A stretch of 54,713 bases of DNA from a virus: IMG/VR virus record IMGVR_UViG_3300030419_006746, positions 1-54,713 of that record, one strand, 5' to 3'. The stretch's first letter is position 1; each line of letters starts with the position of its first letter. The notes below the pieces were generated by a model. It was given only the letters and a program-made list of their open reading frames with translations, was not told the origin of the DNA and ran no database searches. Shown here in pieces: positions 35,424 through 42,107 of the stretch. Position numbers and translations under genes: made by a program.

Positions 35424-35675
35424 ATGAAATATGATGTAGGAGATTTGGTTTGGATACCAGATGGAACTGAAAACTGGAAAAGTTTTCCAGGCTGGATGGA
35501 ACCAGAGTTACCAATTAAAGGCCCGATATATGGTTTGGTGCTAAACTCCATTGATCTTGGCGAATATCATAATGGCAATGGTCGATGGTTGAATATACAA
35601 ATAGAAACTGGATCTCGTGTGATTCACGAAAAATATTTAAAAAAAATAGAACAAAGGGAGGAAATCTATGGTTAA
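35424..35675 (+). CDS. GDLV-family-like small protein
   Basis: 83 aa: M-K-Y-D-V-G-D-L-V-W-I-P at the start, Y-G-L-V-L in the centre. It fits the GDLV family, though the C-terminus differs (K-Y-L-K-K-I-E-Q). It overlaps the next gene by 8 bases. Confidence 0.6.
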   Translation: MKYDVGDLVWIPDGTENWKSFPGWMEPELPIKGPIYGLVLNSIDLGEYHNGNGRWLNIQIETGSRVIHEKYLKKIEQREEIYG

Positions 35676-35946
35676 GTTAGTGGAAGTAGTACAAACTTTT
35701 AAGGATCAATACGCTCTTCGAGAGATATTTGTTAATCCTGCACACGTTGTATATTTACGGGAAGATTTATTAATGAAACAGCGCCTAACAGAAGGCAAAC
35801 TTCCCGCAGATTTGGACACGCGCCAAAGCTTTACTAGGCTACAAGTGCGCAATGGCTCTACCGGTTCAGAATTTATTATAATTGGATCACCTTCCCTTGT
35901 TGAATCGAAGTTGAAAGGTACCGGCGCGGAGTTGCTACATGGCTAA
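35668..35946 (+). CDS. FlbD-like conserved phage protein
   Basis: 92 aa. I-F-V-N-P-A-H-V-V-Y-L-R-E-D and a later F-I-I-I-G-S-P-S-L-V-E-S-K-L resemble the small FlbD/YlzI fold (N-x-x-x-I, V-x-E). Often found as single genes in marine phages. Function unknown. Confidence 0.5.
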   Translation: MVKLVEVVQTFKDQYALREIFVNPAHVVYLREDLLMKQRLTEGKLPADLDTRQSFTRLQVRNGSTGSEFIIIGSPSLVESKLKGTGAELLHG

Positions 35947-36205
35947 TCAACATTACACTTTATGGGTTAAAACTCATTGTCCATTTTGTATTAAGGCAAA
36001 AGACGAACTATACAGAAGAAAATTGGACCACACTGTATATGTGATGGATGACAGGCCGGATGATTTAAATACAACAAAGCAAGTGCTTAATCACCCAACT
36101 GTGCCAATTATTGTATTACAAGAGAATGATAAAGAGAAATTAATCGGAGGCTACACAGATTTGTTGATGTGGCTTACAGAACAAAGCGAGGGACAAAGTG
36201 ATTGA
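35939..36205 (+). CDS. Glutaredoxin
   Basis: 88 aa. The active site is H-C-P-F-C-I-K-A-K, the cis-Pro is in P-T-V-P-I-I-V, and L-I-G-G-Y-T-D-L follows: the thioredoxin fold of NrdC/Grx proteins. It can reduce the phage ribonucleotide reductase's C-terminal dithiol. It overlaps both neighbours by 8 bases. Confidence 0.85.
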   Translation: MANQHYTLWVKTHCPFCIKAKDELYRRKLDHTVYVMDDRPDDLNTTKQVLNHPTVPIIVLQENDKEKLIGGYTDLLMWLTEQSEGQSD

Positions 36206-36596
36206 GTGCGAACTACAGCCTATAATTTCAAGATATTACAACTCTAATGATAAGAAGCCAAGGTATGGGGTCTACCTTCAGTCAATGTATTGGGGCGTCA
36301 AGGGCTTTGGAAAGACGACGTGGGTTGTAGCTGCAAGAATCGAACTGGACTACGACAAGGCCAGAGAAGAGTGCGAAACTGATGACGAAATAGTGGCGCG
36401 ATGTATTGAGTTTCTGAATACGCCTCCAAAAAGCAAATACGGAAAGCATAGAAAGCGCAAGCCGTTATATACTTTTGATCCTAAACCATACAACTACGAG
36501 GTGAAAGAAAGAAATGGTAAACAAATCATTTCTGCGAAACTAGTTGTAAGAGAGCGAAAGAACAAATACTTTTGGAGCCAAGGGCCTTCTGTGTAA
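36198..36596 (+). CDS. Hypothetical basic protein
   Basis: 132 aa, GTG start inside the end of the glutaredoxin gene. Lys/Arg/Tyr-rich (K-S-K-Y-G-K-H-R-K-R-K). No family recognised; nucleic-acid contact is conceivable from charge only. Confidence 0.5.
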   Translation: MIECELQPIISRYYNSNDKKPRYGVYLQSMYWGVKGFGKTTWVVAARIELDYDKAREECETDDEIVARCIEFLNTPPKSKYGKHRKRKPLYTFDPKPYNYEVKERNGKQIISAKLVVRERKNKYFWSQGPSV

Positions 36597-36633
36597 TGTA
36601 CTCTTTTCAATTAAAGCTACTATTTATTGAGAG

Positions 36634-36639
36634 TATAAT
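36634..36639 (+). promoter_or_regulatory. Isolated TATAAT box with poor -35
   Basis: A consensus -10 lies 27 bases before the next ATG, but the -35 position is TTAAAG. It may be a weak or activator-dependent promoter. Confidence 0.35.
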
Positions 36640-36666
36640 GTATACGGCGAGAGCAGAGGTATGCCA

Positions 36667-37284
36667 ATGAAAGACTTAATGGAAAATTGGAAAAGATACT
36701 TAACTGAAACTTCCTTAACAAGAATCATATGTATGCATATGGATGATTATGATAACGCAATTATTTCTGCTTTTAGAAGTGCGTACTCTAGAGCTGAAAA
36801 TCGAGAGCGAAATAGAAATTTAAAAGCAATATTGCTTGAACAAGGTTACGGGGTCACACGAATATTTGGCTCTTACATAGAAAACTTTCAAACTCCGCAA
36901 GCATTAGAAGTACAAGAGGAAAGCTTCGTCGTCCATAATAGACACCAAGACCCAGAATTTATAGCAAATGTCGCCGCGCTGGGCGAAGATTTTAATCAGG
37001 ATTCTGTTCTCATAGTGCCTATAGGCGCCGAAGGTGCTTACTTGTTGGGCACAAATCCAGAAGGCGAGTTTCCTGAATATGGAAAGCAAATATCAGTTGG
37101 TGCTTTGAAGGCAGGTTGCGAAGCAGAGTTTATGTCGCGAGTTGGCAAAACCAAAAAGCCATTCACCTTTGCAGAAAATATGGAAACATACGAGAACCTC
37201 TCCAGAAACTCCAAATGGGCAGTTAAGAAAATTGTAGAACGAATCAAAAAAGAAAAAGCCGCCAAAAACTCTCCAAAATCATAA
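36667..37284 (+). CDS. DUF3293-like protein with N-terminal tag
   Basis: 205 aa from the second ATG, six bases after AGAGGT. The start M-K-D-L-M-E-N-W-K-R-Y-L-T-E resembles T4 capsid-targeting sequences (short helix ending in x-x-E). Then R-N-L-K-A-I-L-L-E-Q-G-Y-G, an E-S-F-V-V segment and F-N-Q-D-S-V-L-I-V-P suggest the DUF3293 fold. Basic C-terminus. Function unknown; virion delivery is a hypothesis. Confidence 0.5.
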   Translation: MKDLMENWKRYLTETSLTRIICMHMDDYDNAIISAFRSAYSRAENRERNRNLKAILLEQGYGVTRIFGSYIENFQTPQALEVQEESFVVHNRHQDPEFIANVAALGEDFNQDSVLIVPIGAEGAYLLGTNPEGEFPEYGKQISVGALKAGCEAEFMSRVGKTKKPFTFAENMETYENLSRNSKWAVKKIVERIKKEKAAKNSPKS

Positions 37285-37439
37285 TATCAGATAAAAATTA
37301 TGAAAAAACATCACTAACTGCGAACTTTTGTTCACACCTGTATAGTTATTTATGTAACCCACCAGCTTATTGTTGTTAAATTTGGTTTACTTGTTGTTTA
37401 TTTACATTTGAATGTATTATTCTATGGAGGGATGAATTT

Positions 37440-37904
37440 ATGCTCTTATACCCAGCTCTATTCTTGTTAGCTTTTGTATATGCTAACTTATTGGAGTGGG
37501 TAATTCATAAATATCTTTTTCACGGTTTAGGCAAAAATAAGAAAAGTTTATTCTCTTCTCACTGGAACACACATCATAAACTTTGTAGAAAAAACAACAA
37601 CGCAGACGCAACATACAACGAGTTCCCGCCTCATCCAGCTGTAAGGCAAGAGTTGGTTTCATTGTTTGTGTTAGTTTTGCTTCATACGCCACTTCTTTAC
37701 TTTAGTCCCTTCTTCTTTGGAAGTTTAGTATACTTTACAGCTCGTTATTTCTATATTCATAGGCGATGCCACACAGATGTTGAATGGGGTAAGAGAAATT
37801 TTCCTTGGCATTATGATCATCATATGGGCAAAGATCAGGATGCTAATTGGGGAGTGACAAATCCTTTATGGGATCATATTCTAGGAACGCGCAAGCGTGA
37901 TTAA
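37440..37904 (+). CDS. Fatty-acid-hydroxylase / sterol-desaturase-superfamily membrane enzyme
   Basis: 154 aa. Three or four membrane segments carry the di-iron histidine boxes in order: H-K-Y-L-F-H, H-W-N-T-H-H, H-R-R-C-H and W-H-Y-D-H-H. The end W-G-V-T-N-P-L-W-D-H-I-L-G-T is typical of the family. Such enzymes hydroxylate or desaturate lipids or carotenoids with O2. Full length for a minimal member. A lipid-modifying enzyme in a phage is unusual; it may alter the host envelope. GGAGGGATGA precedes the start. Confidence 0.8.
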   Translation: MLLYPALFLLAFVYANLLEWVIHKYLFHGLGKNKKSLFSSHWNTHHKLCRKNNNADATYNEFPPHPAVRQELVSLFVLVLLHTPLLYFSPFFFGSLVYFTARYFYIHRRCHTDVEWGKRNFPWHYDHHMGKDQDANWGVTNPLWDHILGTRKRD

Positions 37905-37935
37905 TAACTAATTACATCGAGGTGTGTATTAAACA

Positions 37936-38139
37936 ATGTCTAATACCATTAAGGTTGGGGACTTGGTTATTCAACGAAATAGTATACATACGCTAGTCGG
38001 CCTCGTTTTGGATATCAAATATGGTCGAAGCACTATGCCTAAAAATGAACCTGATATGCTTTATAAATACGCCAGCGTTCATTGGTCTAATGGCCACAGA
38101 AGCACAATCAAGATTTCACTTTTAAGAAAATATTCTTGA
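37936..38139 (+). CDS. GDLV-family small protein
   Basis: 67 aa: I-K-V-G-D-L-V-I-Q, L-V-G-L-V-L-D, A-S-V-H-W, ending L-L-R-K-Y-S. The stop TGA sits inside the -35 box of the following promoter. Confidence 0.65.
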   Translation: MSNTIKVGDLVIQRNSIHTLVGLVLDIKYGRSTMPKNEPDMLYKYASVHWSNGHRSTIKISLLRKYS

Positions 38140-38164
38140 CTAATAATTATATTTTGATTAAGAT
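38136..38164 (+). promoter_or_regulatory. Sigma-70-type promoter, leaderless type
   Basis: -35 TTGACT (containing the upstream TGA stop), 17-bp spacer, -10 TAAGAT, then exactly 6 nt to an ATG. Confidence 0.7.
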
Positions 38165-38170
38165 ATCTCT

Positions 38171-38257
38171 ATGAAAAAGAAAATTGCAAAAAGCATTATG
38201 TATATTCCAGCAGCAATTGTATACTCTTTGTTGAAACTGGCTAATAATTATACTTAA
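38171..38257 (+). CDS. Possible leaderless 28-residue membrane peptide
   Basis: M-K-K-K-I-A-K then a hydrophobic stretch (S-I-M-Y-I-P-A-A-I-V-Y-S-L-L) ending N-N-Y-T. The only support is the promoter 6 nt upstream and the single-helix layout. No Shine-Dalgarno. Confidence 0.45.
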   Translation: MKKKIAKSIMYIPAAIVYSLLKLANNYT

Positions 38258-38288
38258 TAAATAAAAAAGAATCAGTTAATATGCTTCT

Positions 38289-38555
38289 GTGAACAGTAAA
38301 GGCAAGCTTTGGTTTTTATACGTTGTTCGTTGCAAAGATAACACATTTTACACTGGAATAACAACAGATATAACAAGGCGCCTGAATGAACACAACTCCA
38401 GCAAGCAGGGGGCAAAGTATACTAAAACCAGAAGACCTGTTAAGCTAGTATACTGGACCAGTTTTAAGAATCGTTCAGAGGCACAAAAAGCAGAATATAG
38501 ATTTAAAAAACTAAATCGCACACAAAAGGAGAAAATCATTAATGCAATGGGATGA
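38289..38555 (+). CDS. GIY-YIG nuclease-domain protein (UPF0213 type)
   Basis: 88 aa, GTG start. W-F-L-Y-V-V-R-C-K-D, then Y-T-G-I-T-T-D-I-T-R-R-L-N-E-H-N, and a C-terminal S-E-A-Q-K-A-E: the single GIY-YIG domain of YhbQ-like proteins (Tyr, Arg and Glu present). Stand-alone members may be DNA-repair or homing-related. The end overlaps the next gene by 14 bases. Confidence 0.75.
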   Translation: MNSKGKLWFLYVVRCKDNTFYTGITTDITRRLNEHNSSKQGAKYTKTRRPVKLVYWTSFKNRSEAQKAEYRFKKLNRTQKEKIINAMG

Positions 38556-38799
38556 AGTTTCAACATTAGGTAAATTAGCAGGTTTGTTTTTTATTATTGG
38601 AAAAATACATTTCATTCCGGCAGCCGGCGCAGCTTTTGCATCATCAAGCTATGCGTTGCCCTTGATAGTCATTTATGCAACGTGTGTTGGTTTATCTATC
38701 ATCCTTGCTTTAATTGATATGAAGTTTATGACAATGAATCGAATACCTTCTGAAGAAAAAGTCCGAGAGTGGATGAGGCATTATGAGAGTCGGGGATAG
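38542..38799 (+). CDS. Small membrane protein, two helices
   Basis: 85 aa. Hydrophobic stretches at ~10-35 and ~38-60 (A-L-P-L-I-V-I-Y-A-T-C-V-G-L), then a charged tail. Could be holin-like, but no family marker. Overlaps both neighbours. Confidence 0.5.
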   Translation: MQWDEVSTLGKLAGLFFIIGKIHFIPAAGAAFASSSYALPLIVIYATCVGLSIILALIDMKFMTMNRIPSEEKVREWMRHYESRG

Positions 38800-39028
38800 A
38801 ATAAGAGATTGCTTGTGGAACAATACCTGTTTCGATCGAGGCAAAGGAACAATAATTGAGATTGTTCCTTTTGACGAGCCAGACCCAGATAGCGATATAC
38901 AGCATTTAAATTATTATTGTGTGATTCGCTGGGACGAGCCATTAGACAGTTTTTCTGCCTGGTCTGAAGATTTACACATTAGCAAAGATTATTTGAATGA
39001 TATTGAGCTGTTGGAGTACGAAGAATGA
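38783..39028 (+). CDS. GDLV-family-like small protein (MRVGDRI variant)
   Basis: 81 aa. M-R-V-G-D-R-I-R-D, G-K-G-T-I-I-E-I-V, V-I-R-W, ending D-I-E-L-L-E-Y. The family layout is kept with 'GDRI' instead of 'GDLV'. ATGA overlap with the next copy. Confidence 0.6.
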   Translation: MRVGDRIRDCLWNNTCFDRGKGTIIEIVPFDEPDPDSDIQHLNYYCVIRWDEPLDSFSAWSEDLHISKDYLNDIELLEYEE

Positions 39029-39189
39029 AAGTCGGTGATTTGGTAAGGCTGAAATACGCAAAATATACGGAGAAGGTTGCAATTGTGACTAAATACAATA
39101 GTTGGAGCGGAGACTGTAGAATTGTATTTGTAGATACAGGCCGGATATGGAATGCAGCCGAATCAGCATTAGTAATAATAAGCCAATGA
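39025..39189 (+). CDS. GDLV-family small protein
   Basis: 54 aa: M-K-V-G-D-L-V-R-L, K-V-A-I-V-T, C-R-I-V-F-V-D-T, and A-E-S-A-L-V-I-I. Closest to the copy at 40441 (C-K-I-V-F-V-D-T, K-A-A-L-I-V), so these two are recent duplicates. Confidence 0.65.
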   Translation: MKVGDLVRLKYAKYTEKVAIVTKYNSWSGDCRIVFVDTGRIWNAAESALVIISQ

Positions 39190-39191
39190 GC

Positions 39192-39220
39192 TTGACTTCC
39201 ATAAAAAAATATAATATTAT
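39192..39220 (+). promoter_or_regulatory. Sigma-70-type promoter for candidate ncRNA
   Basis: -35 TTGACT, 17-bp spacer, -10 TATTAT; predicted start about 39227. Confidence 0.65.
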
Positions 39221-39226
39221 GTAGTC

Positions 39227-39375
39227 AGTAAATAAAGGATTGTGAGCAGGGTAGCTGTAATATATTGATTAAAATTGATCTTCAATGGTTCTGATGAAGA
39301 AGGTACAACCAAATTAAAACGAACCTAGCCTGTTCTCTAGGTAAAAAACAAAAAGAGAGCTACCCTGCATTTTTT
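39227..39375 (+). ncRNA. Candidate structured non-coding RNA
   Basis: About 150 nt without a gene. GCAGGGTAGCT (39246-39256) pairs perfectly over 11 bp with AGCTACCCTGC (39358-39368), closing the whole element, and ATTTTTT follows, as in an intrinsic terminator. Inside, ACCTAG (39323-39328) pairs with CTAGGT (39337-39342), and TCTTCA can pair with TGAAGA. It has its own promoter. The next gene starts 9 nt after the closing stem and has no Shine-Dalgarno, so the element could also be a 5' control region. No known RNA class recognised. Confidence 0.6.
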
Positions 39376-39377
39376 AT

Positions 39378-39638
39378 ATGAACGAAGATACTGATTGGGG
39401 CCAATTTAATATCGGAGATTTAGTATTAGTAGGCCCAAAAGATGGTCTTGCTAGTGATGGTTTTATCTTTAAAGTCAATCCACTATACCAATCTGGCAGT
39501 CTCATAGCGATTATTGTTGGCAAAAGAAAAGCCAATCCAAAAAGTCATTGTGATTTCTTTTATAAGGTTCATTTTTGTGATGAAGATTGCCCAGACGATA
39601 GGTGGGTATTTGCTGATGAAATCACACTGATACAATAA
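39378..39638 (+). CDS. GDLV-family small protein
   Basis: 86 aa: acidic start (M-N-E-D-T-D-W) then F-N-I-G-D-L-V-L-V, I-A-I-I-V-G-K, Y-K-V-H-F, ending D-E-I-T-L-I. It follows the candidate ncRNA directly and lacks a ribosome-binding site. Confidence 0.6.
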   Translation: MNEDTDWGQFNIGDLVLVGPKDGLASDGFIFKVNPLYQSGSLIAIIVGKRKANPKSHCDFFYKVHFCDEDCPDDRWVFADEITLIQ

Positions 39639-39643
39639 TTCTC

Positions 39644-39672
39644 TTGACTGTTCAAATAATATATAATAGAAT
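39644..39672 (+). promoter_or_regulatory. Sigma-70-type promoter
   Basis: -35 TTGACT, 17-bp spacer, -10 TAGAAT; 30-nt leader with AAAGGAG. Confidence 0.8.
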
Positions 39673-39702
39673 AGAGTTAGACAAATCAAAGGAGTTATAC
39701 AA

Positions 39703-40203
39703 ATGAATGCCGGTGACGTTTTGATGAAGAAATGGTGTTTTGGTACTGGCCGCGCGAAAGCTCGTGAAGAAGCAGTTCAAGGTGCCAATGGCGAACTGAA
39801 GACTTACGTGACCTATCCCAAATACCGCACTATCGTCTTTAAAGTCGACTCGGTTTCAAAGAGCGAAGAGACTTTGACGGTGAAAGGCAAGCAGTATGCT
39901 TCTCTAAAAGCACCAGGAAAGGCTACGACGCTCAAACTCATTGAAAGGAATGGATGTTTTTATCCGATTGGACAGAAGCGACCGTTCCTGAAGGTGCAAA
40001 ACCCTGATATTCCAATCACTTCTGGACTTCCTCCGGTTGGAAGCTTGATTTCGGTTAACAAGAAGCACGCCATCGTCACAGAAGTCGGCCGAAATTCTTT
40101 GAAGGTCTGGGTCAACAACGCTTTCAAAACCATCACTTGTAAGCCTGGAACTATCAAGTGGTTCAGCGACAAAGTCCTTTTGAGCGCGATGAAAAAAGCT
40201 TGA
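39703..40203 (+). CDS. Hypothetical protein, possible double SH3-like domain
   Basis: 166 aa. It starts M-N-A-G-D-V-L-M-K and has a second similar unit, P-V-G-S-L-I-S-V-N-K then A-I-V-T-E-V, near residue 108. It may be a distant two-domain relative of the GDLV family. Basic C-terminus. The TGA stop lies inside the next -35 box. Codons are richer in G/C than in its neighbours. Confidence 0.5.
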   Translation: MNAGDVLMKKWCFGTGRAKAREEAVQGANGELKTYVTYPKYRTIVFKVDSVSKSEETLTVKGKQYASLKAPGKATTLKLIERNGCFYPIGQKRPFLKVQNPDIPITSGLPPVGSLISVNKKHAIVTEVGRNSLKVWVNNAFKTITCKPGTIKWFSDKVLLSAMKKA

Positions 40204-40228
40204 CAACCAAAAAACAATAAAGTAGAAT
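40200..40228 (+). promoter_or_regulatory. Sigma-70-type promoter, leaderless type
   Basis: -35 TTGACA (containing the upstream TGA), 17-bp spacer, -10 TAGAAT, then 6 nt to the ATG of the next GDLV gene. Confidence 0.75.
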
Positions 40229-40234
40229 ATGGGT

Positions 40235-40444
40235 ATGAAGGTTGGAGATTTAATTCAGTTTGATTATATCAACGCTCATTGTCGCGAGATTAACAAAAAG
40301 ATGGGCATTTTTTTAGGTGAACGTCCTTTAAAGCGCGCTGATGGGACTTTGATTGAAAACTTCGAAATTATGCTGTTTGGAGAAGACATACCGCGATTGT
40401 GCGATAAAGGTCTGAAACGTTGGCTACAAGTGGTGGAAGAATGA
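40235..40444 (+). CDS. GDLV-family small protein
   Basis: 69 aa: M-K-V-G-D-L-I-Q-F, K-M-G-I-F-L-G, F-E-I-M-L-F, ending R-W-L-Q-V-V-E-E. The in-frame ATG six bases earlier touches the -10 box, so it would not be transcribed. ATGA overlap with the next copy. Confidence 0.7.
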   Translation: MKVGDLIQFDYINAHCREINKKMGIFLGERPLKRADGTLIENFEIMLFGEDIPRLCDKGLKRWLQVVEE

Positions 40445-40620
40445 AAGTAGGCGATCTGGTTCAATTGAGAGCACATTATAAAGATCGCGATCGTTGGGCT
40501 ATAATCTCGGAAGATTGGGGTTATAGTAGCTTTTGTAAAATTGTCTTTGTTGATACGAACGAGACAGCTGAAATTGTAAAAGCAGCTTTGATTGTATACA
40601 GCTGTAAGGACGAAGAATGA
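40441..40620 (+). CDS. GDLV-family small protein
   Basis: 59 aa: M-K-V-G-D-L-V-Q-L, W-A-I-I-S-E, C-K-I-V-F-V-D-T, K-A-A-L-I-V-Y-S. Near relative of the copy at 39025. Seven bases before a tRNA gene. Confidence 0.65.
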   Translation: MKVGDLVQLRAHYKDRDRWAIISEDWGYSSFCKIVFVDTNETAEIVKAALIVYSCKDEE

Positions 40621-40626
40621 ATTTAT

Positions 40627-40700
40627 GCGCCCGTAGCTCAGTAGGTTAGAGCACCACTCTTATAAGGTGGATGTCCTTGGTTCAAGTCCAAGCGGGCGTA
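40627..40700 (+). tRNA. tRNA-Ile (anticodon UAU)
   Basis: Acceptor GCGCCCG/CGGGCGT, anticodon stem CCACT/GGTGG, loop CTTATAA, T-loop TTCAAGT. No encoded CCA. The UAU anticodon reads AUA, which is common in the AT-rich phage genes. Confidence 0.92.
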
Positions 40701-40716
40701 CTGAAAAGGAAAAGAA

Positions 40717-40950
40717 ATGAAAAAAAGAATTCACGTCAATCAACATATAATTCGGCGCAACGGCAAAACTGGTGAAAGAGAACCAGTTATCACGGTTAAG
40801 ACATACAAATCAAACGATTATTGTTACGAAGCGTTGATTGATGGACCTTGTAAGGTCATATATTCACCAGATAAGCCACTATCGTGCGGCGCAAAAGTTT
40901 GGATAGAAACTGAATCAGAAGTTATTTGTGTGCCGGGGAAAGAGGAATAA
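40717..40950 (+). CDS. Conserved hypothetical phage protein
   Basis: 77 aa. K-K-R-I-H-V-N-Q-H-I-I-R-R-N, V-I-T-V-K-T-Y-K-S-N and P-L-S-C-G-A-K-V-W-I-E-T form a pattern I recognise from many unrelated phages; function is not known. AAAGGAAAAG precedes the start. Confidence 0.65.
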   Translation: MKKRIHVNQHIIRRNGKTGEREPVITVKTYKSNDYCYEALIDGPCKVIYSPDKPLSCGAKVWIETESEVICVPGKEE

Positions 40951-40975
40951 AATGGAGCTAATAAGTATCAAAAGG

Positions 40976-41004
40976 TTGACATCTAGCGCCAATTGGAGTA
41001 ATAT
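40976..41004 (+). promoter_or_regulatory. Sigma-70-type promoter, leaderless type, for uvsE
   Basis: -35 TTGACA, 17-bp spacer (here not A-rich), -10 TAATAT, 6 nt to the ATG. Confidence 0.7.
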
Positions 41005-41010
41005 ATATCC

Positions 41011-41925
41011 ATGAACTTAGGTTACGCATGTATCAATACACATTTCTCCTCTCTGCCCAAGTCGCAGAGAGTTACTACTAACCGTTCTATGATTCGACGC
41101 ACGTTCGACCAACGCGGCATTGCTTATGCTTCCGAACTTGCGCTCCAAAATATCAAAGACCTTTACACAATCCTACAATGGAACGAAGACAACGACATCA
41201 AGTTTTTTCGTTTGTCTTCCGAGTTCTTTCCTTGGGCATCTGAGTATGACTTCGAGCAACTACCTCACTACAAAAGTATCCAATATTGGGCAAAAAAGTG
41301 TGGTGATTACGCGCGCCTTCACGGTCATCGACTAACCAGTCATCCCGGTCCATTCAACAAGCTTACAAGTCCAAACGAACGTGTTGTTCGAAATACAATC
41401 AAGGACTTAGAAATACATGGTAGGTTTTTTGATTTGTTGGGCTTGCCCCGTTCACCATATGCCAAACTTAACATTCACGTTGGCGCGCACTACAACGACA
41501 AACAGATGGCGTTGTCTAACTTCTGTCGCAACTTCGAGCGGCTATCTGACGGTGTGCGCTCTCGTTTAACTGTGGAGAACGACGACAAGGCATCCTTATA
41601 CAGCACCAAAGAATTGTATGATGAGGTCTACCAACGCATCGGCATTCCTATTGTCCACGATGTTCACCATCACAAGTTTTGTACTGGTGGTATCGACGAC
41701 GAAGAAGCAATGCTTACTGCCGCTATGACTTGGGGTGACGTCAAGCCTGTCATTCACTACTCTCAGTCCCGTGCTATCGAGCACAATGATCCCAAGATTC
41801 GGGGCAATGCGCATTCGGATTCTTATTGGGAACCTGTGGATACTTATGGACTTGATCTTGACGTTATGCTAGAATGTAAACACAAAGAACTTGGCTTGTT
41901 CAAAATGCGTGAGCTTTTATCTTGA
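41011..41925 (+). CDS. uvsE: UV damage endonuclease (UvdE/UvsE)
   Basis: 304 aa. Typical opening L-G-Y-A-C-I-N, then R-L-S-S-E-F-F-P-W, H-P-G-P-F, N-I-H-V-G, L-T-V-E-N-D-D, V-H-D-V-H-H-H and V-I-H-Y-S: the TIM-barrel metal ligands of UVDE. It nicks DNA 5' of UV photoproducts. Full length. Predicted leaderless. The TGA stop is within the next -35 box. Confidence 0.92.
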   Translation: MNLGYACINTHFSSLPKSQRVTTNRSMIRRTFDQRGIAYASELALQNIKDLYTILQWNEDNDIKFFRLSSEFFPWASEYDFEQLPHYKSIQYWAKKCGDYARLHGHRLTSHPGPFNKLTSPNERVVRNTIKDLEIHGRFFDLLGLPRSPYAKLNIHVGAHYNDKQMALSNFCRNFERLSDGVRSRLTVENDDKASLYSTKELYDEVYQRIGIPIVHDVHHHKFCTGGIDDEEAMLTAAMTWGDVKPVIHYSQSRAIEHNDPKIRGNAHSDSYWEPVDTYGLDLDVMLECKHKELGLFKMRELLS

Positions 41926-41950
41926 CAAATAAAAAAGAATAAGATAGAAT
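41922..41950 (+). promoter_or_regulatory. Sigma-70-type promoter for tRNA
   Basis: -35 TTGACA, 17-bp A-rich spacer, -10 TAGAAT; the predicted start is about 5 nt before the tRNA. Confidence 0.75.
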
Positions 41951-41961
41951 ATAGAAAATAT

Positions 41962-42035
41962 GCTCCCGTAGCTCAGTTGGTCAGAGCAAGCGGCTCATAA
42001 CCGCCAGGTCGTAGGTTCAAGTCCTACCGGGGGTA
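41962..42035 (+). tRNA. tRNA with CAU anticodon (Met, elongator type, or Ile2)
   Basis: Acceptor GCTCCCG/CGGGGGT, anticodon loop CTCATAA, T-loop TTCAAGT. The first anticodon-stem pair is an A-C mismatch. It lacks the three G-C pairs of initiator tRNA. If its C34 is changed to lysidine it would read AUA instead of AUG. No encoded CCA. Confidence 0.9.
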
Positions 42036-42045
42036 CTAAAAACTC

Positions 42046-42074
42046 TTGACAAGTAAATAAAAGCAATTTAAGAT
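42046..42074 (+). promoter_or_regulatory. Sigma-70-type promoter
   Basis: -35 TTGACA, 17-bp spacer, -10 TAAGAT; a ~30-nt leader with AAAGGAAC precedes the nuclease-like gene. Confidence 0.7.
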
Positions 42075-42107
42075 ACATAAATAACCAAAACAAAGGAACA
42101 AAAGATT

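Noticed and set aside
37285-37439. Promoter in the gap before the hydroxylase gene
   Set aside because: Several A/T-rich boxes and a tiny GAAC/GTTC hairpin are present but no pair with good sequence and spacing; the 155-bp gap holds nothing I can support.
40229-40234. First ATG of the GDLV gene at 40229
   Set aside because: It touches the -10 box and lies before the predicted +1; the ATG six bases later fits the fixed spacing.
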